Assembly (NCBI RefSeq): GCF_000426185.1
Contig: NZ_AUEW01000015.1
Span: 42,544 to 106,543, forward strand
DNA from: Cellulomonas sp. URHD0024
Lineage (GTDB): Bacteria > Actinomycetota > Actinomycetes > Actinomycetales > Cellulomonadaceae
Direction of reading: 5' to 3'
DNA length: 64,000 nucleotides
Position 1 is the first letter of the stretch; each line of letters begins with the position of its first letter. Made by a program: the position numbers and the translations under genes. This document shows positions 16,904 to 25,944 of this stretch, piece after piece. A model generated the notes under the pieces. The model searched no databases and was not told the DNA's origin. It saw only the letters and a program-made list of their open reading frames with translations.

Positions 16904-17931
16904 CCATGCGACACCCCAGCCGGGCAGTCCCGGCGGCACTCGTCGCCCTCCTTGCGGCGTGCGGGGCGCCCGCCGCTCCGTCGGCGGACCCCTCGTCGTC
17001 GACGCCCCGCGCCACGGCGACCGTCGACCGGTCCGACCTCGTCGCCAGCACGACGACCCCCTGCGAGCTGGGTCACGGCGCGACGACCTCGATCGACGCG
17101 CGGACGCAGGGAACGCTCACCGCCCTCGCCCCGGCCGGCTCGATCGTCGGCCAGGGACAGGTCCTGTACGTCGTCGACACCCGCCCGGTCGTCCGCCTCA
17201 CGGGGACGCTCCCCGCGTGGCGCGACCTCGGCCCGTCGTCCGTGAACGGCGCCGACGTGCAACAGCTCGAGCAGGCGCTCGTCGACCTCGGGTACTCCGT
17301 CGCGCTGAGCGTCGACCAGCACTGGACGGCGGCGACGACCGCCGCGGTCCGGCGCTGGCAGAAGGCGCTCGGCGAGGCGCAGACGGGCACCGTCCGGCTC
17401 GGTGAGGTCGTGTTCACGCCGCAGGACCTGCGGGTCGCGGAGCACACCGCCGACCTCGGGGCGCCGGTCGAGCCCGGCACGCCGGTGCTGGGCGTCGGCT
17501 CCCCGCAGCAGGTCGTGTCGTGCACGCTGCGGACGAGCCAGGCCGCGCTCGCCCCGGTCGGCGCGACCGCGCACCTGAGCCTCCCCGACGGGTCGAGAAC
17601 GGACGGCACGGTGACGGCCGCCGACATCGTCACGGTCGACGACCAGCAGCAGCTCGCCGTCTCGATCTCGGCGACCGGCGACACTGTCGGCGCACTCCTC
17701 GACGGTGCCTCGGTCCCGGTGGCGCTCGACCAGGTCGTCGCGACCGACGTGCTCGAGGTCCCGGTCACCGCGCTGGTGGCGCTCTCGGGCGGCGGGTACG
17801 GCCTCGAGAAGGTGCGCGCGGACGGTTCGACCCAGTACGTACACGTCACCGCGGGCGCGTTCGCCGGGACGTCCGTCGAGGTGTCGGGCGACGGCATTGT
17901 CGAGGGCGACGAGGTCGTGGTGACGCCATGA
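16900..17931 (+). CDS. Lipoprotein adaptor with peptidoglycan-binding domain (MacA-like)
   Basis: A 343-residue exported lipoprotein (lipobox LLAAC, Cys21). It reads like a membrane-fusion adaptor: a barrel-sandwich lipoyl half ([26 protein letters not shown]), then a PG_binding_1 domain inserted at about 115-158 ([17 protein letters not shown]...[11 protein letters not shown]), then beta-barrel strands ([32 protein letters not shown]). The wall-binding insert replaces the coiled-coil hairpin that reaches an outer membrane in Gram-negative MacA. It should tie the pump to peptidoglycan. Four-base overlaps with both neighbours show tight coupling. Confidence 0.88.
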   Translation: MTMRHPSRAVPAALVALLAACGAPAAPSADPSSSTPRATATVDRSDLVASTTTPCELGHGATTSIDARTQGTLTALAPAGSIVGQGQVLYVVDTRPVVRLTGTLPAWRDLGPSSVNGADVQQLEQALVDLGYSVALSVDQHWTAATTAAVRRWQKALGEAQTGTVRLGEVVFTPQDLRVAEHTADLGAPVEPGTPVLGVGSPQQVVSCTLRTSQAALAPVGATAHLSLPDGSRTDGTVTAADIVTVDDQQQLAVSISATGDTVGALLDGASVPVALDQVVATDVLEVPVTALVALSGGGYGLEKVRADGSTQYVHVTAGAFAGTSVEVSGDGIVEGDEVVVTP

Positions 17932-18632
17932 CCCTCCTCGACCTGCAGCGGGTCGCCAAGACCTACGGCACGGGCCCCGCGGCCCTCACGGTGCTGCACG
18001 ACGTGGACCTGGGCATCGAGGCCGGTGACTACCTCGCAGTCGTCGGGCCGTCCGGTTCAGGCAAGTCGACGCTGCTCAACGTCATGGGTGCTCTGGACCG
18101 GCCCACGACGGGCCGCGTCCTGCTCGCCGGCGACGACGTCACGACGATGTCGGACGCCGCCCTGTCCCGGGTCCGCGCCGTGCACCTCGGCTTCGTCTTC
18201 CAGCAGTTCTTCCTGCTCGACGGGCGATCCGCGCTGGAGAACGTCGCCGACGGGCTGCTCTACCAGGGCGTCCGCCGACCCGAGCGGTTGCGCCGGGCGC
18301 GCGAGGCGCTCGACCGTGTCGGGCTCGGCGCCCGTTCCGGCCACACGCCGGCCGAGCTGTCGGGCGGCGAGTCCCAGCGGGTCGCGGTCGCGCGGGCGCT
18401 GGTCCACGCACCCGGGATCCTGCTCGCCGACGAACCCACCGGCAACCTCGACCAGGCCTCCGGCGCGGCCGTGCTCGACCTGTTCGACCGGCTGCACGAC
18501 GAGGGCGCGACCATCGTCGTCGTCACGCACGACGAGCACATCGCGGGCCGGCTGCCGCGCGTGGTGTCGATGCGTGACGGGCGGGTGGAGCACGACACGT
18601 GCCCCGTCCTGACCGGCGCGGTGCAGCCATGA
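17928..18632 (+). CDS. ABC transporter ATP-binding protein (MacB/LolD type)
   Basis: A 234-residue ATPase. Walker A is GPSGSGKST, the signature is [15 protein letters not shown], Walker B is [12 protein letters not shown], and the switch His is in [24 protein letters not shown] is the Q-loop region typical of the MacB/LolD/FtsE subfamily. It energises the permease encoded immediately downstream (overlap ATGA at 18629). The likely role is export or release of an envelope-active compound or lipoprotein, not import. Confidence 0.95.
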   Translation: MTLLDLQRVAKTYGTGPAALTVLHDVDLGIEAGDYLAVVGPSGSGKSTLLNVMGALDRPTTGRVLLAGDDVTTMSDAALSRVRAVHLGFVFQQFFLLDGRSALENVADGLLYQGVRRPERLRRAREALDRVGLGARSGHTPAELSGGESQRVAVARALVHAPGILLADEPTGNLDQASGAAVLDLFDRLHDEGATIVVVTHDEHIAGRLPRVVSMRDGRVEHDTCPVLTGAVQP

Positions 18633-19831
18633 CCGCCGGCGCAGCCGTCGTGCGACGCATGGCGCCCAGCGACCGGCTGAGGCTCGGCGCCCGCGGGCTC
18701 ACCGTCCGCAAGGGGCGGACGGCGCTGTCGGCGCTCGGGGTGGCGATCGGGATCACCGCGCTCGTCGGGGTCCTTGGGCTGTCCGAGTCGTCGCGCGCGG
18801 ACCTGCAGGCGCAGCTGGACTCGTTGGGCACCAACCTGCTCACGGTCGCACCGGGCCAGGGGCTGCTCGGCGACGACGCGACGCTGCCCGACGAGTCCGT
18901 CGCCATGATCGCCCGGGTCCCGACGGTCACCTCGGTCGCCGCCGTGCGCAAGGTCGACGCCACCGTGCGTCGCAACGACCGGGTGCCCGAGAGTCACACG
19001 AGCGGTGTCGGGGTCGTCGCCGTCGACCTCGACCTCCCGTCGACCGTCGCGGCGACCCTCGCGCAGGGGCGGTGGCTCGACATTGCGACATCCCGGTACC
19101 CGGCGGTCGTGCTCGGTTCCACGGCCGCCCGGCGGCTCGCCGTCGGCCCGCTCGACGGCGGCGTCGACGTGTGGATCGACGGCCGGCCCTACACGGTCGT
19201 CGGCATCCTCGACCCGGTCGTCCTGGCGTCCGAGCTCGACGAGGCGGCGATGATCGGGACCCCGGTCGCCCACGCGCTCTTCGACGGCAGCCTGCCCGCG
19301 TCGGGTGTCTACGTCCGCGTGGACCCCGACCAGGTGGTCGCGACGCGGGCGGTCCTCGGCCGCACGGCCGATCCCGCGGCACCCGACGAGGTCCAGGTGT
19401 CCCGCCCGTCCGACGCGCTCGCGGCGCAGGACGCCGCGAACCGGTCCTTCACCCTGCTGGCCCTCGGGCTCGGGGCGGTGGCGCTGCTGGTCGGGGGAGT
19501 GGGGATCGCGAACGTCATGGTCGTGTCCGTGCTGGAGCGGCGTCGGGAGATCGGTGTCCGCCGGGCGCTCGGCGCGACGCGCGGCTCGATCGGGAGCCAG
19601 TTCCTCGTCGAGTCGGTGCTGCTGTCCCTGCTCGGCGGGTTCGCCGGCGCAGTCCTCGGTGTGGCGCTGACCTGGGCGTTCGCCGCCTCCCAGGGCTGGG
19701 CGCTGACCGTGCCCTGGCGCCCGGTCGCGGCGGGGCTCGCCTGCGCCCTCCTCGTCGGCTCGCTCGTCGGGCTGTATCCCGCGATGCGCGCCGCCCGGGT
19801 CCCGCCCACCGAAGCCCTGCGGACGGCGTGA
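18629..19831 (+). CDS. ABC transporter permease (MacB/FtsX type)
   Basis: A 400-residue membrane protein with the MacB topology. Helix one ([20 protein letters not shown]) is followed by a large extracytoplasmic domain (about residues 55-260, starting [17 protein letters not shown]). Three C-terminal helices come next ([21 protein letters not shown], a middle helix in [17 protein letters not shown] and a last one in [16 protein letters not shown]). The cytoplasmic loop carries the coupling motif [18 protein letters not shown]. With the ATPase and the wall-binding adaptor it forms a mechanotransmission-type complex. It is the last gene of the operon; a strong terminator follows. Confidence 0.94.
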   Translation: MTAGAAVVRRMAPSDRLRLGARGLTVRKGRTALSALGVAIGITALVGVLGLSESSRADLQAQLDSLGTNLLTVAPGQGLLGDDATLPDESVAMIARVPTVTSVAAVRKVDATVRRNDRVPESHTSGVGVVAVDLDLPSTVAATLAQGRWLDIATSRYPAVVLGSTAARRLAVGPLDGGVDVWIDGRPYTVVGILDPVVLASELDEAAMIGTPVAHALFDGSLPASGVYVRVDPDQVVATRAVLGRTADPAAPDEVQVSRPSDALAAQDAANRSFTLLALGLGAVALLVGGVGIANVMVVSVLERRREIGVRRALGATRGSIGSQFLVESVLLSLLGGFAGAVLGVALTWAFAASQGWALTVPWRPVAAGLACALLVGSLVGLYPAMRAARVPPTEALRTA

Positions 19832-19956
19832 GAGTCAAGTGCCGACCGGCCGGATCGCGCCGGGCCAGTCCGACCTCCGCAGCCTGTGCTCGAGCGGCGG
19901 TGGTGTCGGCTCCGACATCGCGCCACGATACGGCGCCCACGGTCGGTCGGGAACGA

Positions 19957-19995
19957 CAGCGGGGGCGGACCGTCAGTGACGGCCCGCCCCCGCTG
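19957..19995. terminator. Bidirectional hairpin terminator
   Basis: An outer 12-base-pair stem (19957-19968 with 19984-19995) plus, after one mismatch, an inner 5-base-pair stem with an AGT loop. It lies between the ABC permease end (19831, +) and the giant hydrolase end (20003, -), so it can stop both. Confidence 0.8.
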
Positions 19996-20002
19996 TGTCT
20001 TG

Positions 20003-23000
20003 TCAGGCCCGGCGACGACTCCTCGCCATGAGCAGGACCGACCCGAGTGCGACGCTGAGGGCGCCGAGCAGGGCGATCCCCGCCACGGCAGCGCCGGTGG
20101 TGGCCAGCGTGCCCTTGTCGGCGGCCAGCACCTGCACCGCGGCGGACGCGGTGCCCGACTCGGCCTGCACGACGACGGTGTGGGCACCGACCGGCGTGCT
20201 CGTCGGGATGGTCACCGTCACCTTGTAGGACCCGTCCGCTGCCGCGGTGCCTCGCGCCAGGAGGACGGGGGTCGAGTGCAGCCACACCTCGGCCTGCTCA
20301 CCCGGCTGGAGTCCGGTCACCGTCACGGTCACCTTGTCGCCGACCGGCACCGCCGAGAGCGAGAGGTGCACCGCGATGCCCGTCTCCGGGTCCGTTCCCG
20401 GGTCCGTGCCGGGGTCCGTGCCGGGGTCCGTGCCCGGGTCCGTACCCGGGTCCGTACCAGGGTCGGTGCCCGGGTCCGTGCCGGGGTCGGTGCCCGGGTC
20501 TGTGCCGGGGTCCGTGCCCGGGTCCGTGCCCGGGTCGGTCGCCGGCTTGGTCACCGGGTTCGTCTCCGGGTCGACCGCCTGCACCTGGGGTGCGACGCCG
20601 ACGTTCTCACCGTCCGGGTACTCGGCGACGTAGCTCGGGATCGTCTCCGACTTGTACTGCCGGTCGCCGACACCGTTGATGACGTGCTCGAAGATGCCCT
20701 CGCCGCCGAGCGACACGGTCGCCATGTGGTGCAGCTTCACGCCCGGGGCGATCGGCACCTCGAAGCCGTTGTCGACCGTGATCTCGTCGGCCTCGGTGTC
20801 CGAGGTGAAGTTGGAGTACGACCCCAGCCCCCACGCCTCGTGATGGGTCACCGAGTTGGCCACCTTGTACGCCGCCCAGCCGCGGGTGGCGCCGTTCTGC
20901 CAGGCCGCCTGGTTGGGGACGTCGTACGGCAGCTCGTTCTGGAAGAAGATCGTGCGACCGTTCTCGCCCTTCCAGAACACGTTGTACTTCTGGTAGTGCT
21001 CGACGAACAGGCCGTACGCCGACACGTCGTCACCGTTCACGACGAAGCCGTAGTCGGACGTGTTCTTGTCCCAGCCGATGCCCTCGCCGTGGTCGCCACG
21101 CCACGACCACACGTGGTCGACGATCGTGTCGTCCGCGTCGATGATCATCGCGGCCTTGACCTTGCCGGCGACCGGGCCGCCGACGCGCATGAACACGTCG
21201 TTGAGCACGATCGGGTTGCCGGAGTGGTCCTTGTGGACGTCCTTGTCCCCGACGACGAGCAGCGCGGGGGACTCGGTGACGGCGGCGTCGAACAGCAGAC
21301 CCGCGAGGCGGACCCCGTCGACGTCGGCGACGTGCATGCCGAACCCACCACCGGTCGGGATGATCGTGGCCATGCCCAGGCCGAGCACGACCGTGCCGGG
21401 CTTGGTGACCTCGATCGTCTGGTTCATCCGGTAGACGCCCGGCGTGAACAGGACGTTCTTGCCGGCCGCGAGGGCCGCGTTGACCTGGGTGGCCGTGGCA
21501 CCTGCCTTGACGACGAAGAACGAGCTCAGCGGCAGCGAGGTGCCCGTCGTGTGGCTGTCCTTCCACGTGGTGCCGGTGGTGCCGTTGCGCTCACCGGGAA
21601 CGAAGACCGACCACGTCGAGGCGGCGTTGACGTCGCCCGTCGTGTTCGACATGTACAGGTACGGCTTCTCCGCGATCGGTCCCGTGGTGGCGACGGCGGT
21701 GACCGGCGGCTTGGGCCACGCGGCGTAGGAGTTCGGCAGGGTCGCCCGCGGCTTGCCGGGCTGGTCGCCGTCGGCCACGACGCCCTGCACGCCGGAGAAC
21801 ACGTTGTTCCACACGACGCCGCCCCAGGTGGCGAACGAGCTGTCACGCGTGAACCACTGCTGCTGCGTCCAGCCCTTGACCCAGCCGGTGACGTTCGTGT
21901 CGGCGATGTAGCCACCGGACGACCAGCCGTAGCGGCCGGAGTCGAGCAGCAGGTCGCCGTTCACCTGGATGCGACGCAGGGGAGCGGCCTGCGACGTGGC
22001 CCAACGGCCCACGCCACCGGTCGGCGTGTAGGAGAGGTTCTCCGCCGAGCGCCAGAAGTTCTGCGTGGCGTTCATGTCGAACCACTCGGCGTCGACCCAG
22101 TCACCGCCCTTGATGTCCACGTCCGTCGGGTCGAGACCCACGCCGGACATCGCGGTGTAGAACCCGATGCGGGCGTCGACGGTGTACGTGCCCGGCGTGA
22201 ACAGGAACTGCCAGCGTCCCTCGCCGAACTGCGTGGTCTCCTGGTCCGCGAACACCGAGTCGAAGATCGCCTGGATGTCCTTGGCGTTCATCGACGGGTC
22301 GAAGACCAGCACGCGGTCGCCGAGCAGGTCGGTGGTCGGCATCTTGACGTAGCGGGGCTCGAAGATCTCGAGGTCCCACAGCGAGATCCCGAACTGCGTG
22401 CCACGCGTGACCGAGAGGATCTTGACGTAGCGGGCCGACGTCGCGGCGAACCGCGTCACCTTCGGACCGGCACCGTCCACGCCACGCACCTGCGCTGCCG
22501 TGGTCCACGCCGAGCCGTCGGTGGAGACCAGCACGTCGTAGTCCTTGGCGTACGCGCCCTCCCAGTACGGCTTGATGCCGCAGATCGTCTTCACGGCGCC
22601 GAGGTCGGCCTGGATCCACTCGCCATCGCGTCCGACCCAGTTGTTGCTGCCCGGCGGCTGCTCCGTGGCACCCGAGTCCCAGCGCGACCAGACGTTGGCG
22701 TCCAGGGCGTCGCCCGCGTTGCCGCGAGACGCGGTCCCGGTGACGCCACCGGCGTTGACCAGGTCACGGCCGCAGACGAGGGTCTTGCCCGCACCGGGCT
22801 CGAGGCCCGGGTCGGTCGCCGGCGGGGGGCCCGGGTCGGGGTTCGGGTCGGTGACGCCGGCGCCTGCCAGCACGCGCATCTCGAAGATCGACCAGCCGTA
22901 CTGCGTGCCGCGGGCGATGCCCTTGAGCCGCACGTACCGGCCGGTGACCGGTGCGAACGAGTGCGTGACCGTCGCGGGGAACTGGCTCAGCGACTGGTCG

Positions 23001-25573
23001 CGGACCTGCTTCGCCGTCGTCCAGTCCGTGCCGTTCGTCGAGACCTCGATGTCATAGCTCTTGCCGTACGCCGCCTCCCACTGGATGGTGACGCCGCAGA
23101 TGCTCTGCGAGGCGGCGAGCTGGATCTTCAGCCACTCGTCGTCCTTGCCGGCGTAGCCGGCGTTCGGGTCGAGCGCGCTGCCCCAGCGAGGGGTGTTCGC
23201 GTCCACCTGGTAGACGCCGTCGACGGCGAAGAGTGCCTGACGGTCGTTGGTGTTCTGCTCGCTCGACGCCGTCGCGGTCGCGCCGGCCGTGACGTCGGTC
23301 GTGCACCCCGTGGGTGTGCCGCCGCCGGAGCCACCGGAGCCGCCGGAGCCGCCCGAGCCGGGCGCCGCCGCGAACACCTGGAACTCCCAGAACGAGTAGC
23401 CGTACTGCGTCCCGCGCGTGATGCCCTGCAGCTTCACGTACCGGGCGTCGACCGGAGCGAACGTGTGCGTGACCCACGCGGGGAACGCCGTCAGCGTCTG
23501 CGCGCGGACCTGCTTCGCGGTGGTCCAGCTCTGACCGTCGGTGGAGACGAGGATGTCGTACGACGAGCCGTAGGCGCCCTCCCACGCGATCTTCACGCGG
23601 TCGATGTTCTTCGTCGCGCCGAGGTCCACCTGGAACCACTCGTTGTCCTTGCCGGCCCAGCCCGCGTTGGGGTCGACGTAGCTGCCCCACTTCGTCGCGA
23701 GGTTGCCGTCGACGGCGCCGTCGGGCAGGAACTGCGGGTTGGCCGACGAGCTGGTCGGCTTGCCGAGGGCGAGGTTGACGTCGGTCTCTGCGACCTTCAC
23801 CGACCGGGTCTCGATGCCGAGGTTGCCGTGGCCGTCACGTGCCTCCACGTAGAACTTCCAGCTTCCCGGCGTCTGCGGGGCGGTCACCGTGAAGGTGCCG
23901 GGCGTCGCACCGGCCGTGGCGGTCGCCGCGACGAGGTTCTTGTTGCCGTCCGCGTAGTTGCCGGACTGCTCGACCGAGTAGGCGATCGGGTCGCCGTCGG
24001 GGTCGGTCGCCGTGGCGGAGACCGTGAAGGTGGCACCGGGCGCGACGGACGTCGTCGGGACCGTCATGGCCGAGATCACCGGCGGCTGGTTGGCCGTGGC
24101 CGCGCTGCCGCCGTAGGCCTTCGCGATCGCGTAGTAGCCGAGGCGCTTCTCGCCACCGGTGAAGACGTTGAGCCAGACGCCGCCCAGGTCCTTCTCGGTG
24201 CCGTAGTGGAACATCGTCGCGCCGAGCGCCTGGCCCGGGTTGTCCGTGACGACCTTCCACGCGCGGGCGTAGCCGGCCGCCTTCTGGACGTCGGAGGGCT
24301 CGGTGGGGACGCCGTTCGCGTCGTCCGGGACCTCCCACTCGCCGTCCGCTGCAGACTCGGTGATGACGTACGGCTTGCCGTAGCTGCCGGCCTCCCAGTC
24401 CGCCTGGACGTTCGTGATGGACTTGTACGAGTTGATGCCCAGCAGGTCGAGCGCCGGGGCGTACTGCTTGAAGTACGGCCACGCGCCGGTGTACGCGTCG
24501 GTCGAGGTCACGGGGTGCTTGGCGTCGGCCGCGTGGATCGCGACCGCGATGTCGTTGACGAGCTTCGCGTACGCGATGCGCTGAGCCTCGACGCCCGCGG
24601 CGCTGGTGCAGTTGCCCAGGCCGAGCACGGACTCGTTGCCGACGTCCCACATCAGGACGCCGTCGCTCTCCTTGTACGTGTTGACCCACGTGAGGACCGT
24701 CGCGATCTCCGCGTCCTTCTGGGCCTGCGTGTAGTTGGCGTAGTCGGGGCAGCCACCGCTGCCGGGACCGCCACCGGGCGCGAGCCAGAAGCCCGCGATC
24801 ACCCGGATGCCGGCCTTCGCGGCCTCGCTGAACAGGGCGGCCGAGCTCGCGTCGGTGCCCCACGTGCGGATCGTGTTGACGCCCGCCGCCTTGAGGTTCG
24901 CGATGTTCGCGGGCAGCTCGGCGACGGACGGACCCCAGGTCACGCCCTTGACGAGGTACGGCTGGCCGTCGACCCGGAGCTGCCAGGTGTTCGCACCGGT
25001 GCTCACGACGTCGACGGTCTTCCCGGGCGCGACGTCGGCGCCCTTCGCGTAGACCTGGAACTCCCAGAGGGAGTAGCCGTAGGGGAGCGCGCGCGACGTC
25101 CCGGTCACCCGCACGTAGCGGCCGGTCGCGGTGGTGGCCAGGTCGGCGACCTCACGGAAGTGACCGCCGCCGGTGTCGGCCGCGGTCGTCCCCACGTAGA
25201 CCTCCGTCCACACGTTCCCGTCCGTCGACACGTCGACGGTGTAGTTCGACGCCCGCGCGGCCTCCCAGTCCAGCGCGATCCGGTCGATCGCCTGGGCTGA
25301 GCCGAGGTCGACCTGGAGCCACTGCGGGTCCACGTTGTGGACGCTCTCCCAGCGTGAGTCGAGGTTGCCGTCCACGGCCTGCGCGGCGTCGCCGCTCGAC
25401 GCGGTTGCCGTCTTGCCCTGCGAGAGCAGGTCGTAGGTCGTCGCGGCCTGCGCTGCGCCCATCCCGCCGACGAGGGCGGTCACGGCGAGCGCGAGCACGC
25501 CGATGGATGCGGCGGTGGTGCGCAGTCGTCGGGACAGCTGTGAGGGAGAGCGGACGAACGAGCGGGCTGACAT
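20003..25573 (-). CDS. Giant wall-anchored glycoside hydrolase: GH-A barrel plus GH55-like beta-helix and four discoidin domains
   Basis: 1856 residues. Signal peptide 1-43. Discoidin (F5/8C, CBM32-like) 45-177. TIM barrel about 185-490 of clan GH-A, with acid/base E314 (WDVGNES) and nucleophile E406 (VITESA). Ig-like domain 497-595. Discoidins at about 598-735, 756-903 and 930-1072, joined by SGGSGG and PDPGP linkers. From about 1075 a right-handed beta-helix of the kind often misnamed adenylyl cyclase, which I place near GH55 exo-beta-1,3-glucanases (DHVWSWRGDHGEG, FFQNELPYDVPNQAAW). A TDPG repeat linker and an Ig-like domain follow. The end is LATTG (1823-1827), a helix and RSRRR: a class E sortase (LAxTG) signal. 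The likely substrate is a beta-1,3-glucan, held at the cell surface. GGAGGACAG precedes the ATG. Two palindromes and a LacI-type gene lie upstream. The GH55 assignment is tentative. Confidence 0.9.
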   Translation of the reverse strand: MSARSFVRSPSQLSRRLRTTAASIGVLALAVTALVGGMGAAQAATTYDLLSQGKTATASSGDAAQAVDGNLDSRWESVHNVDPQWLQVDLGSAQAIDRIALDWEAARASNYTVDVSTDGNVWTEVYVGTTAADTGGGHFREVADLATTATGRYVRVTGTSRALPYGYSLWEFQVYAKGADVAPGKTVDVVSTGANTWQLRVDGQPYLVKGVTWGPSVAELPANIANLKAAGVNTIRTWGTDASSAALFSEAAKAGIRVIAGFWLAPGGGPGSGGCPDYANYTQAQKDAEIATVLTWVNTYKESDGVLMWDVGNESVLGLGNCTSAAGVEAQRIAYAKLVNDIAVAIHAADAKHPVTSTDAYTGAWPYFKQYAPALDLLGINSYKSITNVQADWEAGSYGKPYVITESAADGEWEVPDDANGVPTEPSDVQKAAGYARAWKVVTDNPGQALGATMFHYGTEKDLGGVWLNVFTGGEKRLGYYAIAKAYGGSAATANQPPVISAMTVPTTSVAPGATFTVSATATDPDGDPIAYSVEQSGNYADGNKNLVAATATAGATPGTFTVTAPQTPGSWKFYVEARDGHGNLGIETRSVKVAETDVNLALGKPTSSSANPQFLPDGAVDGNLATKWGSYVDPNAGWAGKDNEWFQVDLGATKNIDRVKIAWEGAYGSSYDILVSTDGQSWTTAKQVRAQTLTAFPAWVTHTFAPVDARYVKLQGITRGTQYGYSFWEFQVFAAAPGSGGSGGSGGSGGGTPTGCTTDVTAGATATASSEQNTNDRQALFAVDGVYQVDANTPRWGSALDPNAGYAGKDDEWLKIQLAASQSICGVTIQWEAAYGKSYDIEVSTNGTDWTTAKQVRDQSLSQFPATVTHSFAPVTGRYVRLKGIARGTQYGWSIFEMRVLAGAGVTDPNPDPGPPPATDPGLEPGAGKTLVCGRDLVNAGGVTGTASRGNAGDALDANVWSRWDSGATEQPPGSNNWVGRDGEWIQADLGAVKTICGIKPYWEGAYAKDYDVLVSTDGSAWTTAAQVRGVDGAGPKVTRFAATSARYVKILSVTRGTQFGISLWDLEIFEPRYVKMPTTDLLGDRVLVFDPSMNAKDIQAIFDSVFADQETTQFGEGRWQFLFTPGTYTVDARIGFYTAMSGVGLDPTDVDIKGGDWVDAEWFDMNATQNFWRSAENLSYTPTGGVGRWATSQAAPLRRIQVNGDLLLDSGRYGWSSGGYIADTNVTGWVKGWTQQQWFTRDSSFATWGGVVWNNVFSGVQGVVADGDQPGKPRATLPNSYAAWPKPPVTAVATTGPIAEKPYLYMSNTTGDVNAASTWSVFVPGERNGTTGTTWKDSHTTGTSLPLSSFFVVKAGATATQVNAALAAGKNVLFTPGVYRMNQTIEVTKPGTVVLGLGMATIIPTGGGFGMHVADVDGVRLAGLLFDAAVTESPALLVVGDKDVHKDHSGNPIVLNDVFMRVGGPVAGKVKAAMIIDADDTIVDHVWSWRGDHGEGIGWDKNTSDYGFVVNGDDVSAYGLFVEHYQKYNVFWKGENGRTIFFQNELPYDVPNQAAWQNGATRGWAAYKVANSVTHHEAWGLGSYSNFTSDTEADEITVDNGFEVPIAPGVKLHHMATVSLGGEGIFEHVINGVGDRQYKSETIPSYVAEYPDGENVGVAPQVQAVDPETNPVTKPATDPGTDPGTDPGTDPGTDPGTDPGTDPGTDPGTDPGTDPGTDPGTDPGTDPETGIAVHLSLSAVPVGDKVTVTVTGLQPGEQAEVWLHSTPVLLARGTAAADGSYKVTVTIPTSTPVGAHTVVVQAESGTASAAVQVLAADKGTLATTGAAVAGIALLGALSVALGSVLLMARSRRRA
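20388..20543 (-). repeat. Thirteen tandem 12-base units coding a TDPG linker
   Basis: A 12-base period runs without a break from 20388 to 20543 and encodes repeated Thr-Asp-Pro-Gly on the minus strand (the last unit reads TDPE). The third positions vary among units (GGGTCCGTGCC against GGGTCGGTGCC). The linker separates the catalytic beta-helix from the C-terminal Ig-like and anchoring part. Confidence 0.92.
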
Positions 25574-25778
25574 CTGTCCTCCAGATTCCGGTCGTCGTCG
25601 ACCGGTGCGCCCGTCGACGTCGACGGGCGGGGCGATGGGGGGCTGGTGGTGCGGCCGTGCGAGGGGAGCTCGAGGTGCCGAGTACGTGCCTGTCCGTCCC
25701 GTGGGTGCGGGACGTACGTTCGTGCGGCTTTCCGACCCGGAACGACTCGTCCGGTCGGATCGTCGGGAGAAGTCGGGT

Positions 25779-25792
25779 ATAGAGCGCTCTAT
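25779..25792. promoter_or_regulatory. CelR-like palindromic operator, copy 1
   Basis: ATAGAGCGCTCTAT, a perfect 14-base palindrome with the central CG typical of LacI-family sites. It shares the core GAGCGCTC with the CelR box known from Thermobifida (TGGGAGCGCTCCCA). It lies about 205 bases upstream of the giant hydrolase start. Confidence 0.8.
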
Positions 25793-25834
25793 GGGGCGCG
25801 GGCGAATTCTGTCGACTGGACCTGGGTATGCGCA

Positions 25835-25848
25835 ATAGAGCGCTCTAT
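25835..25848. promoter_or_regulatory. CelR-like palindromic operator, copy 2
   Basis: An identical copy of ATAGAGCGCTCTAT, 56 bases from the first, centre to centre. It lies about 97 bases before the LacI-family start. Two identical sites in the spacer between a glycoside hydrolase and its divergent regulator suggest joint repression of both promoters, perhaps with looping. Confidence 0.8.
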
Positions 25849-25944
25849 GAGGTAACCCGAACGGACCACCTCGTGGATCCGTCCCAGCGCACTCGCTGTT
25901 ACCGTGTGGACGATGCGAGGACGGCTGAACGGGCGACGAGTGCG

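Noticed and set aside
19886..25300. 1804-codon open frame opposite the giant hydrolase
   Set aside because: Despite the length it is a valine/arginine/aspartate shadow without any motif; the opposite strand has a full signal peptide, catalytic motifs and a sorting signal.
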